This document shows positions 1 to 7,553 of a stretch of DNA of 13,680 nucleotides, one piece after another. Made by a program: the position numbers and the translations under genes. Numbering within the stretch: the stretch's first letter is position 1; the number at the start of each line of letters is the position of its first letter. A model generated the notes under the pieces. That model was not told the origin of the DNA, did not search any database, and saw only the letters and a program-made list of their open reading frames with translations. This stretch comes from Candidatus Fermentibacterota bacterium (GTDB lineage Bacteria > Fermentibacterota > Fermentibacteria > Fermentibacterales > JCC-6), in the NCBI GenBank assembly GCA_030607835.1, contig JAUWJE010000017.1:1-13680 (forward strand). The letters are read 5' to 3'.

Positions 1-30
1 TATTTATGCTGTTCAACTTGACGAAACAGA

Positions 31-777
31 CTACGTCCCTGGAAGAAGGATGCGGAAGCCAATATGACGGGCACGGTCACCCGGAGCCAGATATTTTACG
101 CTTCTGATCGTAATACCACTCGCAGGTGATAGCCACGCACCGCCGCAGACTGGTACAAGTGAATCTGAAGACATAGTCCATTCAGCGACATTTCCCGCCT
201 GGCAGGCAAAACCGGCATCGGTCAGTGGAAATGAATCCACCGGAGCTGTCCAGAGGTATCCGTCAAATCCTCTTGTTTCCCATTCATCTCCAGCAAGGTA
301 GTTAGCGGGGCATTCAGCATTGGCGGGATCCAGCGGTCCCCATGGATACTGCCCTGAAATATCCCCTGATATTCCAAGTGAAGCTGTATATTCCCATTCC
401 GCACGTGTGGGCAATCTGCCCCCCATTTCTGCTGCCGCGGCAACGGCCGCAGCCATACTGACATTCACAACAGGATAATCAGGAAAATAGAAGAGGTACT
501 TTTCCATTCCCTGAAAAACCGGATCAGGTGGCAGTTCAATTTTGGCATCATCAGCAAGGCTGTAGAACAGCCTGTTTGTAACTTCGTATCTACCCAGCCG
601 GAAACCGCTGATCTCCAGAGTATCATCTTCGTCCGTTATGAATGTTCCGCCGGGAACAGTTACGAATGCAGTGTCCTGTTCAATAAGCGTTCGTGGTTCA
701 GGAAGAGAGAATATATCATCATTGCTATCACAGGATACAAGAAAAATCGTCAGAAATACCGCTGGAAAGTATTTCAC
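31..777 (-). CDS. FGE/SUMF1-like lipoprotein without the catalytic cysteine
   Basis: This 248-residue protein has a lipoprotein signal peptide ending in a lipobox (L-V-S-C, Cys16), so it is predicted to be lipid-anchored in the envelope. The rest (about residues 38-246) is a formylglycine-generating-enzyme (FGE-sulfatase/SUMF1) fold. It shows the family landmarks VPGGTF (41-46), YEVTN (64-68), RLPTRAEWEY (121-130), YPWG (144-147), AGNVAEW (194-200), CGGAW (211-215) and the terminal IGFR (239-242). In true FGEs a Cys-Arg pair follows the GGSW motif. Here that stretch reads I-R-S, so the active-site cysteine seems absent and an enzymatic role is doubtful. The start is GTG, one base after the stop of the upstream small membrane protein, so translation is probably coupled. 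Type IX secretion also uses an FGE-like lipoprotein (GldK/PorK), but this one is about half that length. The family call is secure; the function is unknown. Confidence 0.85.
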   Translation of the reverse strand: MKYFPAVFLTIFLVSCDSNDDIFSLPEPRTLIEQDTAFVTVPGGTFITDEDDTLEISGFRLGRYEVTNRLFYSLADDAKIELPPDPVFQGMEKYLFYFPDYPVVNVSMAAAVAAAAEMGGRLPTRAEWEYTASLGISGDISGQYPWGPLDPANAECPANYLAGDEWETRGFDGYLWTAPVDSFPLTDAGFACQAGNVAEWTMSSDSLVPVCGGAWLSPASGITIRSVKYLAPGDRARHIGFRILLPGT

Positions 778-778
778 C

Positions 779-1021
779 TCAGGCGTTTTCCGCTTTTTTC
801 TTTCTGTACATGATCGCGAGAGGTATTATTACACAGTAACCCACAATAAGCATGATGGGAGCAATTGTAATGTGTCCTCCTCGAAGCAGGAACCATCCGA
901 TGATTATGTCCAGCAACCCGATTGCGAACAGCAGGTAATTTGTCAGCGTAAAGGGAGCTGCCCTGTTCTCTTCTTTCACCGAATCCATCTGCCCGGAGAC
1001 AGCGATTTTCTTATCGGTCAT
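779..1021 (-). CDS. Small two-helix membrane protein (DUF3098-like)
   Basis: This 80-residue protein has a polar N-terminus (1-25), two predicted membrane helices (about 27-46 and 51-71) joined by a short glycine-containing turn (RGGH), and a basic tail (YRKKK). A hairpin with both ends in the cytoplasm is likely. Size and layout resemble the small DUF3098-type membrane proteins of Bacteroidetes and relatives, but I recognise this by appearance only. The ATG start is preceded by GGAGG at 1032-1036 with about 10 bases of spacing, which supports a real gene. It lies 53 bases after folC and one base before the FGE-like lipoprotein gene. No function can be assigned. Confidence 0.75.
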   Translation of the reverse strand: MTDKKIAVSGQMDSVKEENRAAPFTLTNYLLFAIGLLDIIIGWFLLRGGHITIAPIMLIVGYCVIIPLAIMYRKKKAENA

Positions 1022-1074
1022 TTAATCCAAACCTCCAGTTTTCCGAACTGAATCTTTATTTTCAGAAGTAATAC

Positions 1075-2352
1075 CTATACATCAGCCTGGTGATAACTGT
1101 CAACGTTTTGATGAGAACTGAACAGCTGATTCTGCTCCATACCTTTTTCCGGCAGAGCTATCCACTCATTCTGCCAGGCGTGATACATCGCGTATCCCAC
1201 AACGAAGAAAGAACCGGTTACAACAATCAAATCAGACTGGATAGACCGCGCGAGGTTCATTGCTTCACCGATATCATCTCTCCAGAACGCTTCCACTCCG
1301 ATATCCTGAAACTGCTCCGACAGAGTGATGGCTGGAAGGGATCTCTCATTCAGAGGTGTAGTTGTTACGACAGGATTCAGAACCTCGCAAAGCTGTCCTG
1401 CCATTTCCTTCCAGAATTTGTCTTCCAGAAATCCCACTACAGCGGGTACAGGAGTTTTCCAGTTTTTCTTCAGATATTCAATCAGGTGTTCGATCGAACC
1501 CGGACTATGAGCCACATCGAAGAGTATGGATGGAGATCCCGAATGGAGATCAAGCCGTCCCGGCCATCTGAAAGTTTTGCAGGATTTCTCGAATGCCGAG
1601 TATACCTCTTCCTTCGAACAGCCGGAACACATCAGGGCCGCGGAAAGAGCCAGTCCGGCATTATGTCTCTGGTGCTCTCCCGGAAGTGGTGATAAGTCCG
1701 TCGGTTCGGGTCTTACGCGAATGAGGTTTCCGGCTTTTTCAGCAGCAGTCAAAACCTCTTCAACTTCAGGTTTCTGTTCAGACGCGATCAGTGTTGAACC
1801 GGCACGTGCAATGGCAACTTTTTCAGCTGCAATAGCGGGCTCTGTGTATCCAAGTATACGCCTGTGTTCGAGTTCAACACCTGTGAAAATGGTGCATTCA
1901 CCATCCAGGAGTCTCGTAGCATCAAGTCTTCCGCCAAGACCAGCCTCAGCGACAACAAAATCGACGCCTCTCTTCTGAAAGAACCACGCCGACATTACCG
2001 TTGTTATCTCAAAGAAAGTTGCGCTGTGCTTCTCGATCCTTTCTCTGAAAAGCTCTACAAACTCGATAACGGATTCCTCAGGTATCCAGACATTATTAAT
2101 TGCTGTTCTTTCCCGATAATGAAGGAGATGAGGTGACGTGATTCTGCCAACTTTGTAGCCGAGGTGGTGCAGAATTTCGGCAAGCAGGGCAGTTGTGCTA
2201 CCTTTTCCGTTCGTTCCAACAACGTGGATGGTCCTGTAATTATTCTGCGGATTACCAGCATCCTTCAGAAGACAGCGAACGCGGTCCAGACCGAATTTCA
2301 TGCCCATTCGCTTTCTGTCGAACAGGTACTCTTCTACTTCAGCGTAATTCAC
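1075..2352 (-). CDS. folC: Dihydrofolate synthase / folylpolyglutamate synthase
   Basis: FolC is a cytosolic Mur-ligase-family enzyme that adds glutamate to dihydropteroate and then to folates, using ATP. The P-loop GTNGKGST lies at about residues 46-53. It is followed by the family motifs SPHLxxYRER, FEITT, AEAGLGGRLDATR, the ELEHRRILGYT segment, an EKVAIA stretch, and RWPGRLD before the C-terminal domain. The usual D-G-A-H-N-P motif of that domain reads D-V-A-H-S-P. I chose the GTG start at 2352, which gives 425 residues beginning MNYAEVEEYL, like typical FolC N-termini. It has AAGGGGA about nine bases upstream. A longer in-frame TTG start at 2379 would add nine residues. The chosen start overlaps the end of the rimI-PNP gene by 14 bases. 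The C-terminal tail is glutamine- and serine-rich and not typical. Confidence 0.93.
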   Translation of the reverse strand: MNYAEVEEYLFDRKRMGMKFGLDRVRCLLKDAGNPQNNYRTIHVVGTNGKGSTTALLAEILHHLGYKVGRITSPHLLHYRERTAINNVWIPEESVIEFVELFRERIEKHSATFFEITTVMSAWFFQKRGVDFVVAEAGLGGRLDATRLLDGECTIFTGVELEHRRILGYTEPAIAAEKVAIARAGSTLIASEQKPEVEEVLTAAEKAGNLIRVRPEPTDLSPLPGEHQRHNAGLALSAALMCSGCSKEEVYSAFEKSCKTFRWPGRLDLHSGSPSILFDVAHSPGSIEHLIEYLKKNWKTPVPAVVGFLEDKFWKEMAGQLCEVLNPVVTTTPLNERSLPAITLSEQFQDIGVEAFWRDDIGEAMNLARSIQSDLIVVTGSFFVVGYAMYHAWQNEWIALPEKGMEQNQLFSSHQNVDSYHQADV

Positions 2353-3589
2353 GAACGGCAATCCCCTTGAGAAAAGCAATAAGAAATCTTTCCTGCTTCT
2401 TTCGAATTACTGTCTGTGAGGCCAGCACTTCATCATGAGTCACCTCTTCACCTGGTAATACAGCAGTGGTGATTAGAGAGAGAGCCACGACATCAAGTCC
2501 CCGTGAAGAAAGCATCAGAGCCTCCGGCACTGTTGACATGGAGACGGATAAGATTCCTCTACCACGCAGGAACTGAATTTCTGAAGATGTTTCATAGGCG
2601 GGGCCGGATACACAGGCAAAAACACCTTCAGCAATAGAAGCACCGATTTTTGAAGCAATCGAGAGTGCCAGTTCCCGGAGTTCCACTGAATAAACGGATC
2701 GTCCAACTCTTCCTGTTGTGGATTCGGGAATACACCCGGAAAAGTTAACATGATCACTGAAGACAACAATATCACCGCAATCAAGGGTTTGATCCACCGC
2801 TCCTGAAGAAGACATCAGCACCCATGACGAAACACCCAGATCGCCCAGCACGCCTGGAAGAAGAGATACCTGATCACCGCTGTAACCCTGGTAATGATGA
2901 CGCCTACCCAGCAGGAATGCAAAATTACCGCACTCGCTTATTACAAGCTTTCCCGGATGCCCCGGCAAAACGTCATGGGAAAATCCTGCTATTTCGGAAT
3001 AAGTAATCTCTTTTCCATTCCCGAATGAATCAGCAAGCCATGAAAGACCGGAGCCAAGCACTACTCCCACTCGCGGTATTCTATCCGAAAAATTAACAAC
3101 AGAGCGCGCAATATCCAAAAACTTCTCACCAGGATTCAATAATAACTGAAACTCCAGAGCATCCTCCCCGTCAGGATAGTAACAGTTCAGCTGTCCGGTC
3201 TGTGTGTATCCGTTCCGCAAATAGAGTGCAATCGCAGGTTTTGATGATTCCCTTACTTCGAGTCTGGATACTGAAACGCCAAGTCGCTCGCCCCAGGCAT
3301 TAGCTGTTCGAAGCAGCAGCGAACCGATTCCCATGTTTCTGAATTTTTCGCGAATGGCAAGATTGACGATATGGATTTCTTCTGATGCAAGATTTGCGGA
3401 CAGATATCCCGCTATCCTCTCATCGGTTCGTGCGGTCCATGTTCGGAAAAGAGGAGTGTTCATACATGCGCTTATCTGTTCGGTGTTCCACGGGCACGGA
3501 AAACACTCTTTCTCGATCTCCAGAATTTCAGGAATGTCTCTGCTGGACGCGATACGCAATTCAGCGCACACTGCTCTTCGCCTTCTCAT
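2339..3589 (-). CDS. Fusion: RimI-type N-acetyltransferase + purine nucleoside phosphorylase
   Basis: One 416-residue frame carries two complete domains. Residues about 10-152 are a GNAT acetyltransferase of the RimI type. It has the acetyl-CoA loop R-N-M-G-I-G (84-89), EVRESSKPAIALYLRNGY (111-128) and YYPDGEDAL (137-145), and would acetylate N-termini such as ribosomal protein S18. Residues about 156-414 are a trimeric-type purine nucleoside phosphorylase. It has the phosphate loop GVVLGSGLS (175-183), PGHPGK (209-214), GRRHHYQGY (228-236), GPAYETSSEI (329-338) and SMSTVPE (350-356), and would split purine nucleosides with phosphate. The usual N-A-A-G-G motif reads S-S-S-G-A, and the base-contacting Asn after SLIT is Thr375. 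The ATG start overlaps tsaB by 29 bases. GTG at 3571, with AGAAGG upstream, is a good alternative start. The position after tsaE-tsaB is the usual rimI place. Confidence 0.9.
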   Translation of the reverse strand: MRRRRAVCAELRIASSRDIPEILEIEKECFPCPWNTEQISACMNTPLFRTWTARTDERIAGYLSANLASEEIHIVNLAIREKFRNMGIGSLLLRTANAWGERLGVSVSRLEVRESSKPAIALYLRNGYTQTGQLNCYYPDGEDALEFQLLLNPGEKFLDIARSVVNFSDRIPRVGVVLGSGLSWLADSFGNGKEITYSEIAGFSHDVLPGHPGKLVISECGNFAFLLGRRHHYQGYSGDQVSLLPGVLGDLGVSSWVLMSSSGAVDQTLDCGDIVVFSDHVNFSGCIPESTTGRVGRSVYSVELRELALSIASKIGASIAEGVFACVSGPAYETSSEIQFLRGRGILSVSMSTVPEALMLSSRGLDVVALSLITTAVLPGEEVTHDEVLASQTVIRKKQERFLIAFLKGIAVRELR

Positions 3590-4232
3590 TGAAATCCCGC
3601 AGGTAGACTGGAGTTACGATTTTGTCGAATCCTTCAGCTTCAGCCCTGATACAACCAATTAGAGCAACAAGTGATGGCCTGGGAATGTCCCAAAGCGTGG
3701 GTGCCCACAGCACTGAATCAGGAAGCGAGATTTCACTTCTTCCACTTCCGACAGCAATCAATTCACCTCCTGATGATAATTCCTTCTCAAGTGCTGAGAC
3801 CGTATAAACCCCTGGATGGATAAGAACTCCGGCATCGGGAGAACTGCTTTCATACAGAGCGGCATATACTTCAGATTGTCTGGCTCTGATACACGCCAGA
3901 ACAGGACGCTCAGAAGTAACTGATGAAGCCAGAACCCTGAGAGTCTCAACACCCTTCAGACCTTTCTCCCAGCCTGCAGACAGTCCGATGGCTGTAGCAA
4001 TACCGATTCTCACACCGGTGTAGGATCCCGGACCGGAAGAAACCGCGATTCCTTTGATCTCTTCAGGGGAGATTTCCGTTTTTTTCAGGAGGTCTGATAT
4101 ACACGGGAGAACCTTTTCTGAATGCGTAGCAATAACAGGCAGGTACTCCTCGGCAACAGGTTTCCCGTCCCTGACCAGCGCAACACCTCCAGTGGAGGTT
4201 GTTGTTTCAATTCCGAGCCATACGCCGGTCAT
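3561..4232 (-). CDS. tsaB: tRNA t6A37 biosynthesis protein TsaB (YeaZ)
   Basis: TsaB is the ASKHA-fold scaffold partner that binds TsaD and TsaE in the complex placing threonylcarbamoyl on A37 of ANN-decoding tRNAs, in the cytoplasm. At 223 residues it has the usual length. Motifs are the N-terminal LGIETTTSTGGVALV (6-20), THSEKVLPCI (36-45) and the strongly conserved SSGPGSYTGVRIG (65-77). The ATG is preceded by GAGAGG with about nine bases of spacing. The gene overlaps the end of tsaE by 26 bases and its own end overlaps the rimI-PNP gene. The order tsaE-tsaB-rimI is a common bacterial arrangement and supports all three calls. TsaD and TsaC are not in this window. Confidence 0.96.
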   Translation of the reverse strand: MTGVWLGIETTTSTGGVALVRDGKPVAEEYLPVIATHSEKVLPCISDLLKKTEISPEEIKGIAVSSGPGSYTGVRIGIATAIGLSAGWEKGLKGVETLRVLASSVTSERPVLACIRARQSEVYAALYESSSPDAGVLIHPGVYTVSALEKELSSGGELIAVGSGRSEISLPDSVLWAPTLWDIPRPSLVALIGCIRAEAEGFDKIVTPVYLRDFNEKAKSSVR

Positions 4233-4629
4233 CTACGCTCACCTCTCTCAGATCCGGATTATCGGTAAAACCGATGTTTATCCGTACTCCATTATCTAGA
4301 ATCTCGGACTCAAGCCGGTCCGCCCATTCTACAACTACCAGTGAGCAAGAATCAAGCGCATCGTAGATACCAAGGAATTGTAATTCGCGATGGGCCTCCT
4401 CAAGCCTGTACAGGTCAATATGATGAATTTCATTGCTTCCAGCGTAGTAAACCGCGTCGATTATGAAGCTGGGGCTTGGAATATTTCCTGTTACTCCGAG
4501 TTTTCTGAGCATAGCCCTCGCAAATACGGATTTGCCGACTCCAAGATCACCTATAAGGAAAATGTTGTCTCCGGGATACATGCTCAGAGCGATCTTCTCT
4601 GCAAGATGTTCAAGATCATTCTGGTTCAT
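4207..4629 (-). CDS. tsaE: tRNA t6A37 biosynthesis ATPase TsaE (YjeE)
   Basis: TsaE is the small P-loop ATPase that drives turnover of the TsaBD complex in t6A37 tRNA modification. The 140-residue length is typical. The Walker A motif G-D-L-G-V-G-K-S is at residues 27-34. It is followed by the family motifs PSPSFI (51-56), HHIDLYRL (69-76) and VVVEWADRLE (98-107). The ATG shares an ATGA overlap with the stop of the upstream PorX-like gene and has only a weak ribosome binding site, so it is probably translated by coupling. Housekeeping t6A genes directly behind a two-component system form an unusual joint transcript. Confidence 0.96.
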   Translation of the reverse strand: MNQNDLEHLAEKIALSMYPGDNIFLIGDLGVGKSVFARAMLRKLGVTGNIPSPSFIIDAVYYAGSNEIHHIDLYRLEEAHRELQFLGIYDALDSCSLVVVEWADRLESEILDNGVRINIGFTDNPDLREVSVDDRRMARN

Positions 4630-6185
4630 CTGTCAATATTCTTCGGTGTCAGAACAATGCTTGGAACAATCATTTCTTCAAGAGATACACCGCCATGCTG
4701 GAAAGTGTTCCTGAATTTCTGCAATTCTTTCCGGGGAACATTTTGAAACATCATGAAATAATCAGACCTGGCAAACAGATAAGTCTTTGCAGGTGTATCA
4801 TCCGGTAAACCCCATTCCGCGGGTTTTCTTGCAGCTATTATCGTCCTGGGATCTACAGACAGGCTGTTTCCGTATCTGTATCGTATGCTGCCTGATACTC
4901 CCCTACCCCTGATCCTGGTATCCCTGGTTGTGAAAACAGAACCATGATCGCTGGTAACAAGCACGGTGGTTCCCCGGGCAGCAAGCGTCTGAAACAGCAT
5001 TTTAAGGAAGGAGGATTTAAACCACGTCTCAGCGAGACTACGAAAGCTGGCAACATCCGGAGCAAGATCACGTATGAGATCAAGCTCAGACCTGCCGTGA
5101 GTTAGATGATCAATGTAATTGACAACAATAGAAAGGAATCCATTCTGCATATGCCTGGAAAGTGAATGCAGAAGGGTTTCTCCCTCTCTCCTGTTACTGA
5201 TCTTTACATAATCCGGATCGAAATTCCTTCCACATCCAAGCCGTTTCAATGCTTCAGACAGGAATTCAGGCTCATACCTGTTCAATCCTGGAACACCGTA
5301 TTGCTCAACCCATCTATTACGATGAAATCTCCATATATCACGTGGAAGCAGACCGGCAAAAATAGAATTGCGGCTGTAAGGCGTGGCTGAGGGAAGTACT
5401 GTAAACATAAACTCAGTCTCAATATGAAACCATTTTTCCAGCACGGGCGCCATGGTCAACCATTGGTCATACCGCATGCAATCATTAATGAGCATAACGA
5501 GTTCATTTGATGATTCCAGTTTTGGGACAACCACTCGTTCAAGATAATTATGAGACATCAAGGGTGAATCGGAGCCTGTACTGGCAATCCAATCAGGATA
5601 TCTGCGTTCAACATGCTTTGAGAAGTCAATTGCAAGATCATCGAACCTGGTTTTCTGTACTATCTTCATTTCATCGGCAAGAGAACCTTCGGATGCAACA
5701 TCCTTCTCCATCCATGATCTGTAGATATTCACCCACTCTCGCCAGCCCATCTCATGACTTCGCATTTCCATTATCCTGGCGGTCTGATCAACCATCTCTC
5801 TTGCGGCTCTCTGAGTTTTCAACCGGGTTCCCATTACCAGTCTCTTTATCACAAGGAGTATCTGACTGGGGTTGACAGGTTTGGTCAGGTAATCATCTAC
5901 TTCACCACCGATCGCAAGATCCATCAGTTCTTCTTCTTCGCTCTGTGTAACCATAACGCCAGGAAGTGCATGGTAATTTTTTCGCAGGCGGGAAACAGTT
6001 TCCAGTCCGTCCATGCCCACCATCATCTGATCCATCAGGACTATATCCACCCGATTCTCTCTCAGTAGGTCAAGCGCAGCGTTCCCGCTGCTTGCCGGAA
6101 GGACGCTGATTTGATGCTTCTCGAGGTATCTTATATGACTCTGGAGGTGCGCTATCTCATCATCAACCCATAGTACAGTTATCAT
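4626..6185 (-). CDS. porX: PorX-like response regulator with PglZ/alkaline-phosphatase-type effector domain
   Basis: The 519-residue length is close to that of PorX, the regulator of type IX secretion in Bacteroidetes. Residues 1-118 form a receiver domain with acidic pocket D8-D9, phospho-acceptor D52, T80 and K102 in YLTKPVNP. A helical linker (about 120-220) leads to a PglZ-type alkaline-phosphatase-superfamily domain (about 225-515). Candidate metal ligands and nucleophile are all present: D235 (INDCMRYD), T268 (ATPYSR), D359/H360/H363 (YIDHLTH), D413-H414 (TSDHGS) and H497 (QHGG). Known PorX proteins are dimeric and zinc-dependent, act on phosphodiester substrates, and affect secretion genes through a sigma factor. 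Whether this one does so is inference. The gene overlaps the histidine kinase gene by ATGA and tsaE by ATGA. No DNA-binding domain is visible. Confidence 0.88.
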   Translation of the reverse strand: MITVLWVDDEIAHLQSHIRYLEKHQISVLPASSGNAALDLLRENRVDIVLMDQMMVGMDGLETVSRLRKNYHALPGVMVTQSEEEELMDLAIGGEVDDYLTKPVNPSQILLVIKRLVMGTRLKTQRAAREMVDQTARIMEMRSHEMGWREWVNIYRSWMEKDVASEGSLADEMKIVQKTRFDDLAIDFSKHVERRYPDWIASTGSDSPLMSHNYLERVVVPKLESSNELVMLINDCMRYDQWLTMAPVLEKWFHIETEFMFTVLPSATPYSRNSIFAGLLPRDIWRFHRNRWVEQYGVPGLNRYEPEFLSEALKRLGCGRNFDPDYVKISNRREGETLLHSLSRHMQNGFLSIVVNYIDHLTHGRSELDLIRDLAPDVASFRSLAETWFKSSFLKMLFQTLAARGTTVLVTSDHGSVFTTRDTRIRGRGVSGSIRYRYGNSLSVDPRTIIAARKPAEWGLPDDTPAKTYLFARSDYFMMFQNVPRKELQKFRNTFQHGGVSLEEMIVPSIVLTPKNIDR

Positions 6186-7552
6186 TCTTCACCTTTTTGT
6201 ACAGCTGGAAGTTCTATTATGAACGTAGTTCCCTTACCCGGTGAACTTGCCCTGAGACGAATGCTCCCATAATGATACTCATCAATGATTCTCTTACTGA
6301 GAGTGAGGCCAAGTCCCCATCCACCACGTCTTGTACTGAAGCCGGCGTTGAATATCTTTTTCTGATCACGGAAGGGAATGCCTTTTCCGTTATCCGCGAT
6401 TTCAATTTCGACCAACCCGGAACCTTCCTCGATATCTCTGGATGTTATCATAATTACTCCGGATTTCTCCGCGCCAAGTGATGAGAGTGAATTCTTGAGA
6501 AGGTTTTCAATAACCCAGCTGAACAATACTCTGTTGAGATACACGGTCTTTTCCGAACAAAGATCTGTCTCCAGTCTGATCCCTTTACTTATCAATCCAG
6601 GATTTCCATAGAAGTAATGAACAGTATCAAGAATTATAGGATTAACAATGCTGTTCACAAGTTTGGGCTTTATTCCCATCTGACCGTACCTGCTGGCGAT
6701 CTGCTTCAATCTGTCAACATCGTTTCCAATGTATTCAAGAGCCTCGGAGAATTCAGTGTCCGTCTGTGCTTCAGGTCTCTCACGAAGAAGTTCCAGCCAC
6801 CCCATCAGAGAGGTGAGTGGAGTACTTATCTGATGAGCTGTTTCCTTGGCGAAGCCAACCCAGGATAATTCCTTTTCTCGCTTCATTTCAATCCTGATCA
6901 CATACATGAAAAGAAGCGCCAGAATAAGAAGCAATCCAAGTTCGATGTACGGCACCAGCGTTAATTCCTTGGAGAGATCATCTGATCCATAGTGAAGATA
7001 TCCAATGATTTCTCCAGAAGCTCCTTCAATAGGGACTGGTGGATTCAACTCATCGAGGACAATAATCATTTCCTGATACGATCTCATATCATTCGCACTG
7101 ATCGTATCAGGAACGGCGATTCCGTTAACTACCTGGGGTCTCATGAATTGATCGGAAAGAATAGTATAGTAATCCAGCCTGTTCACCAGTTCCTGAAACA
7201 AAGCACTTGTTCTTCTGAAAATCTGCTTTCTCTCTTCGATATCAAATATAGAAATGACATACCATTCTGTTTCTCCACCGCAATTCCGGCAGAAACTAGA
7301 GACGGTTGTATCAGAAAGAACAGTATCTAATGATTGGAAGGCTCCGCATTCGGAACATACAATCATTGATCCCAGTTCTGATAATCTGCTCATAGGAACC
7401 TGAGTACCTGCCCAGAACCTGGCTATTGTCTCATTTGCGCTCGCTCTTGTCTCTTCAAGCCTTGATACGAGGCTGTGACTGTACAGAAAGAAAACCCAGC
7501 TCACAATACCTGTAACAAGCATAGGCAAGAGTCTTGTTCTGAAATTCCACAT
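6182..7552 (-). CDS. Sensor histidine kinase (PorY-like) with extracytoplasmic zinc ribbon
   Basis: This 456-residue membrane kinase is the likely partner of the PorX-like regulator, whose gene overlaps its stop by ATGA. The N-terminus has R5 and R7 before membrane helix 1 (about 8-27), and a second helix lies at about 199-220, so residues about 28-198 should be outside the inner membrane. That sensor region holds a zinc-ribbon-like motif, C66-x2-C69...C88-x2-C91. No HAMP domain is seen. The kinase core follows helix 2 directly: H-box AKETAHQISTPL with H240, N-box ENLLKNSL (349-356), DNGKGIP (387-393), F-box FNAGFSTR (401-408) and GGWGLGLTLS (410-419). The H-box is of the A-H-Q-x-x-T-P-L kind common in FCB-group kinases. 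The start ATG is one base after the LarA-family stop. The ligand is unknown. Confidence 0.9.
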   Translation of the reverse strand: MWNFRTRLLPMLVTGIVSWVFFLYSHSLVSRLEETRASANETIARFWAGTQVPMSRLSELGSMIVCSECGAFQSLDTVLSDTTVSSFCRNCGGETEWYVISIFDIEERKQIFRRTSALFQELVNRLDYYTILSDQFMRPQVVNGIAVPDTISANDMRSYQEMIIVLDELNPPVPIEGASGEIIGYLHYGSDDLSKELTLVPYIELGLLLILALLFMYVIRIEMKREKELSWVGFAKETAHQISTPLTSLMGWLELLRERPEAQTDTEFSEALEYIGNDVDRLKQIASRYGQMGIKPKLVNSIVNPIILDTVHYFYGNPGLISKGIRLETDLCSEKTVYLNRVLFSWVIENLLKNSLSSLGAEKSGVIMITSRDIEEGSGLVEIEIADNGKGIPFRDQKKIFNAGFSTRRGGWGLGLTLSKRIIDEYHYGSIRLRASSPGKGTTFIIELPAVQKGEE

Positions 7553-7553
7553 G

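Noticed and set aside
1046..1063. CTGAA...TTCAG dyad in the 53-base gap after folC
   Set aside because: A five-base stem with an eight-base AT loop is too weak to call a terminator or operator.
1090..1978. Long plus-strand frames opposite folC (200 and 150 residues)
   Set aside because: They are antisense shadows of a well-supported folC gene and show no protein family.
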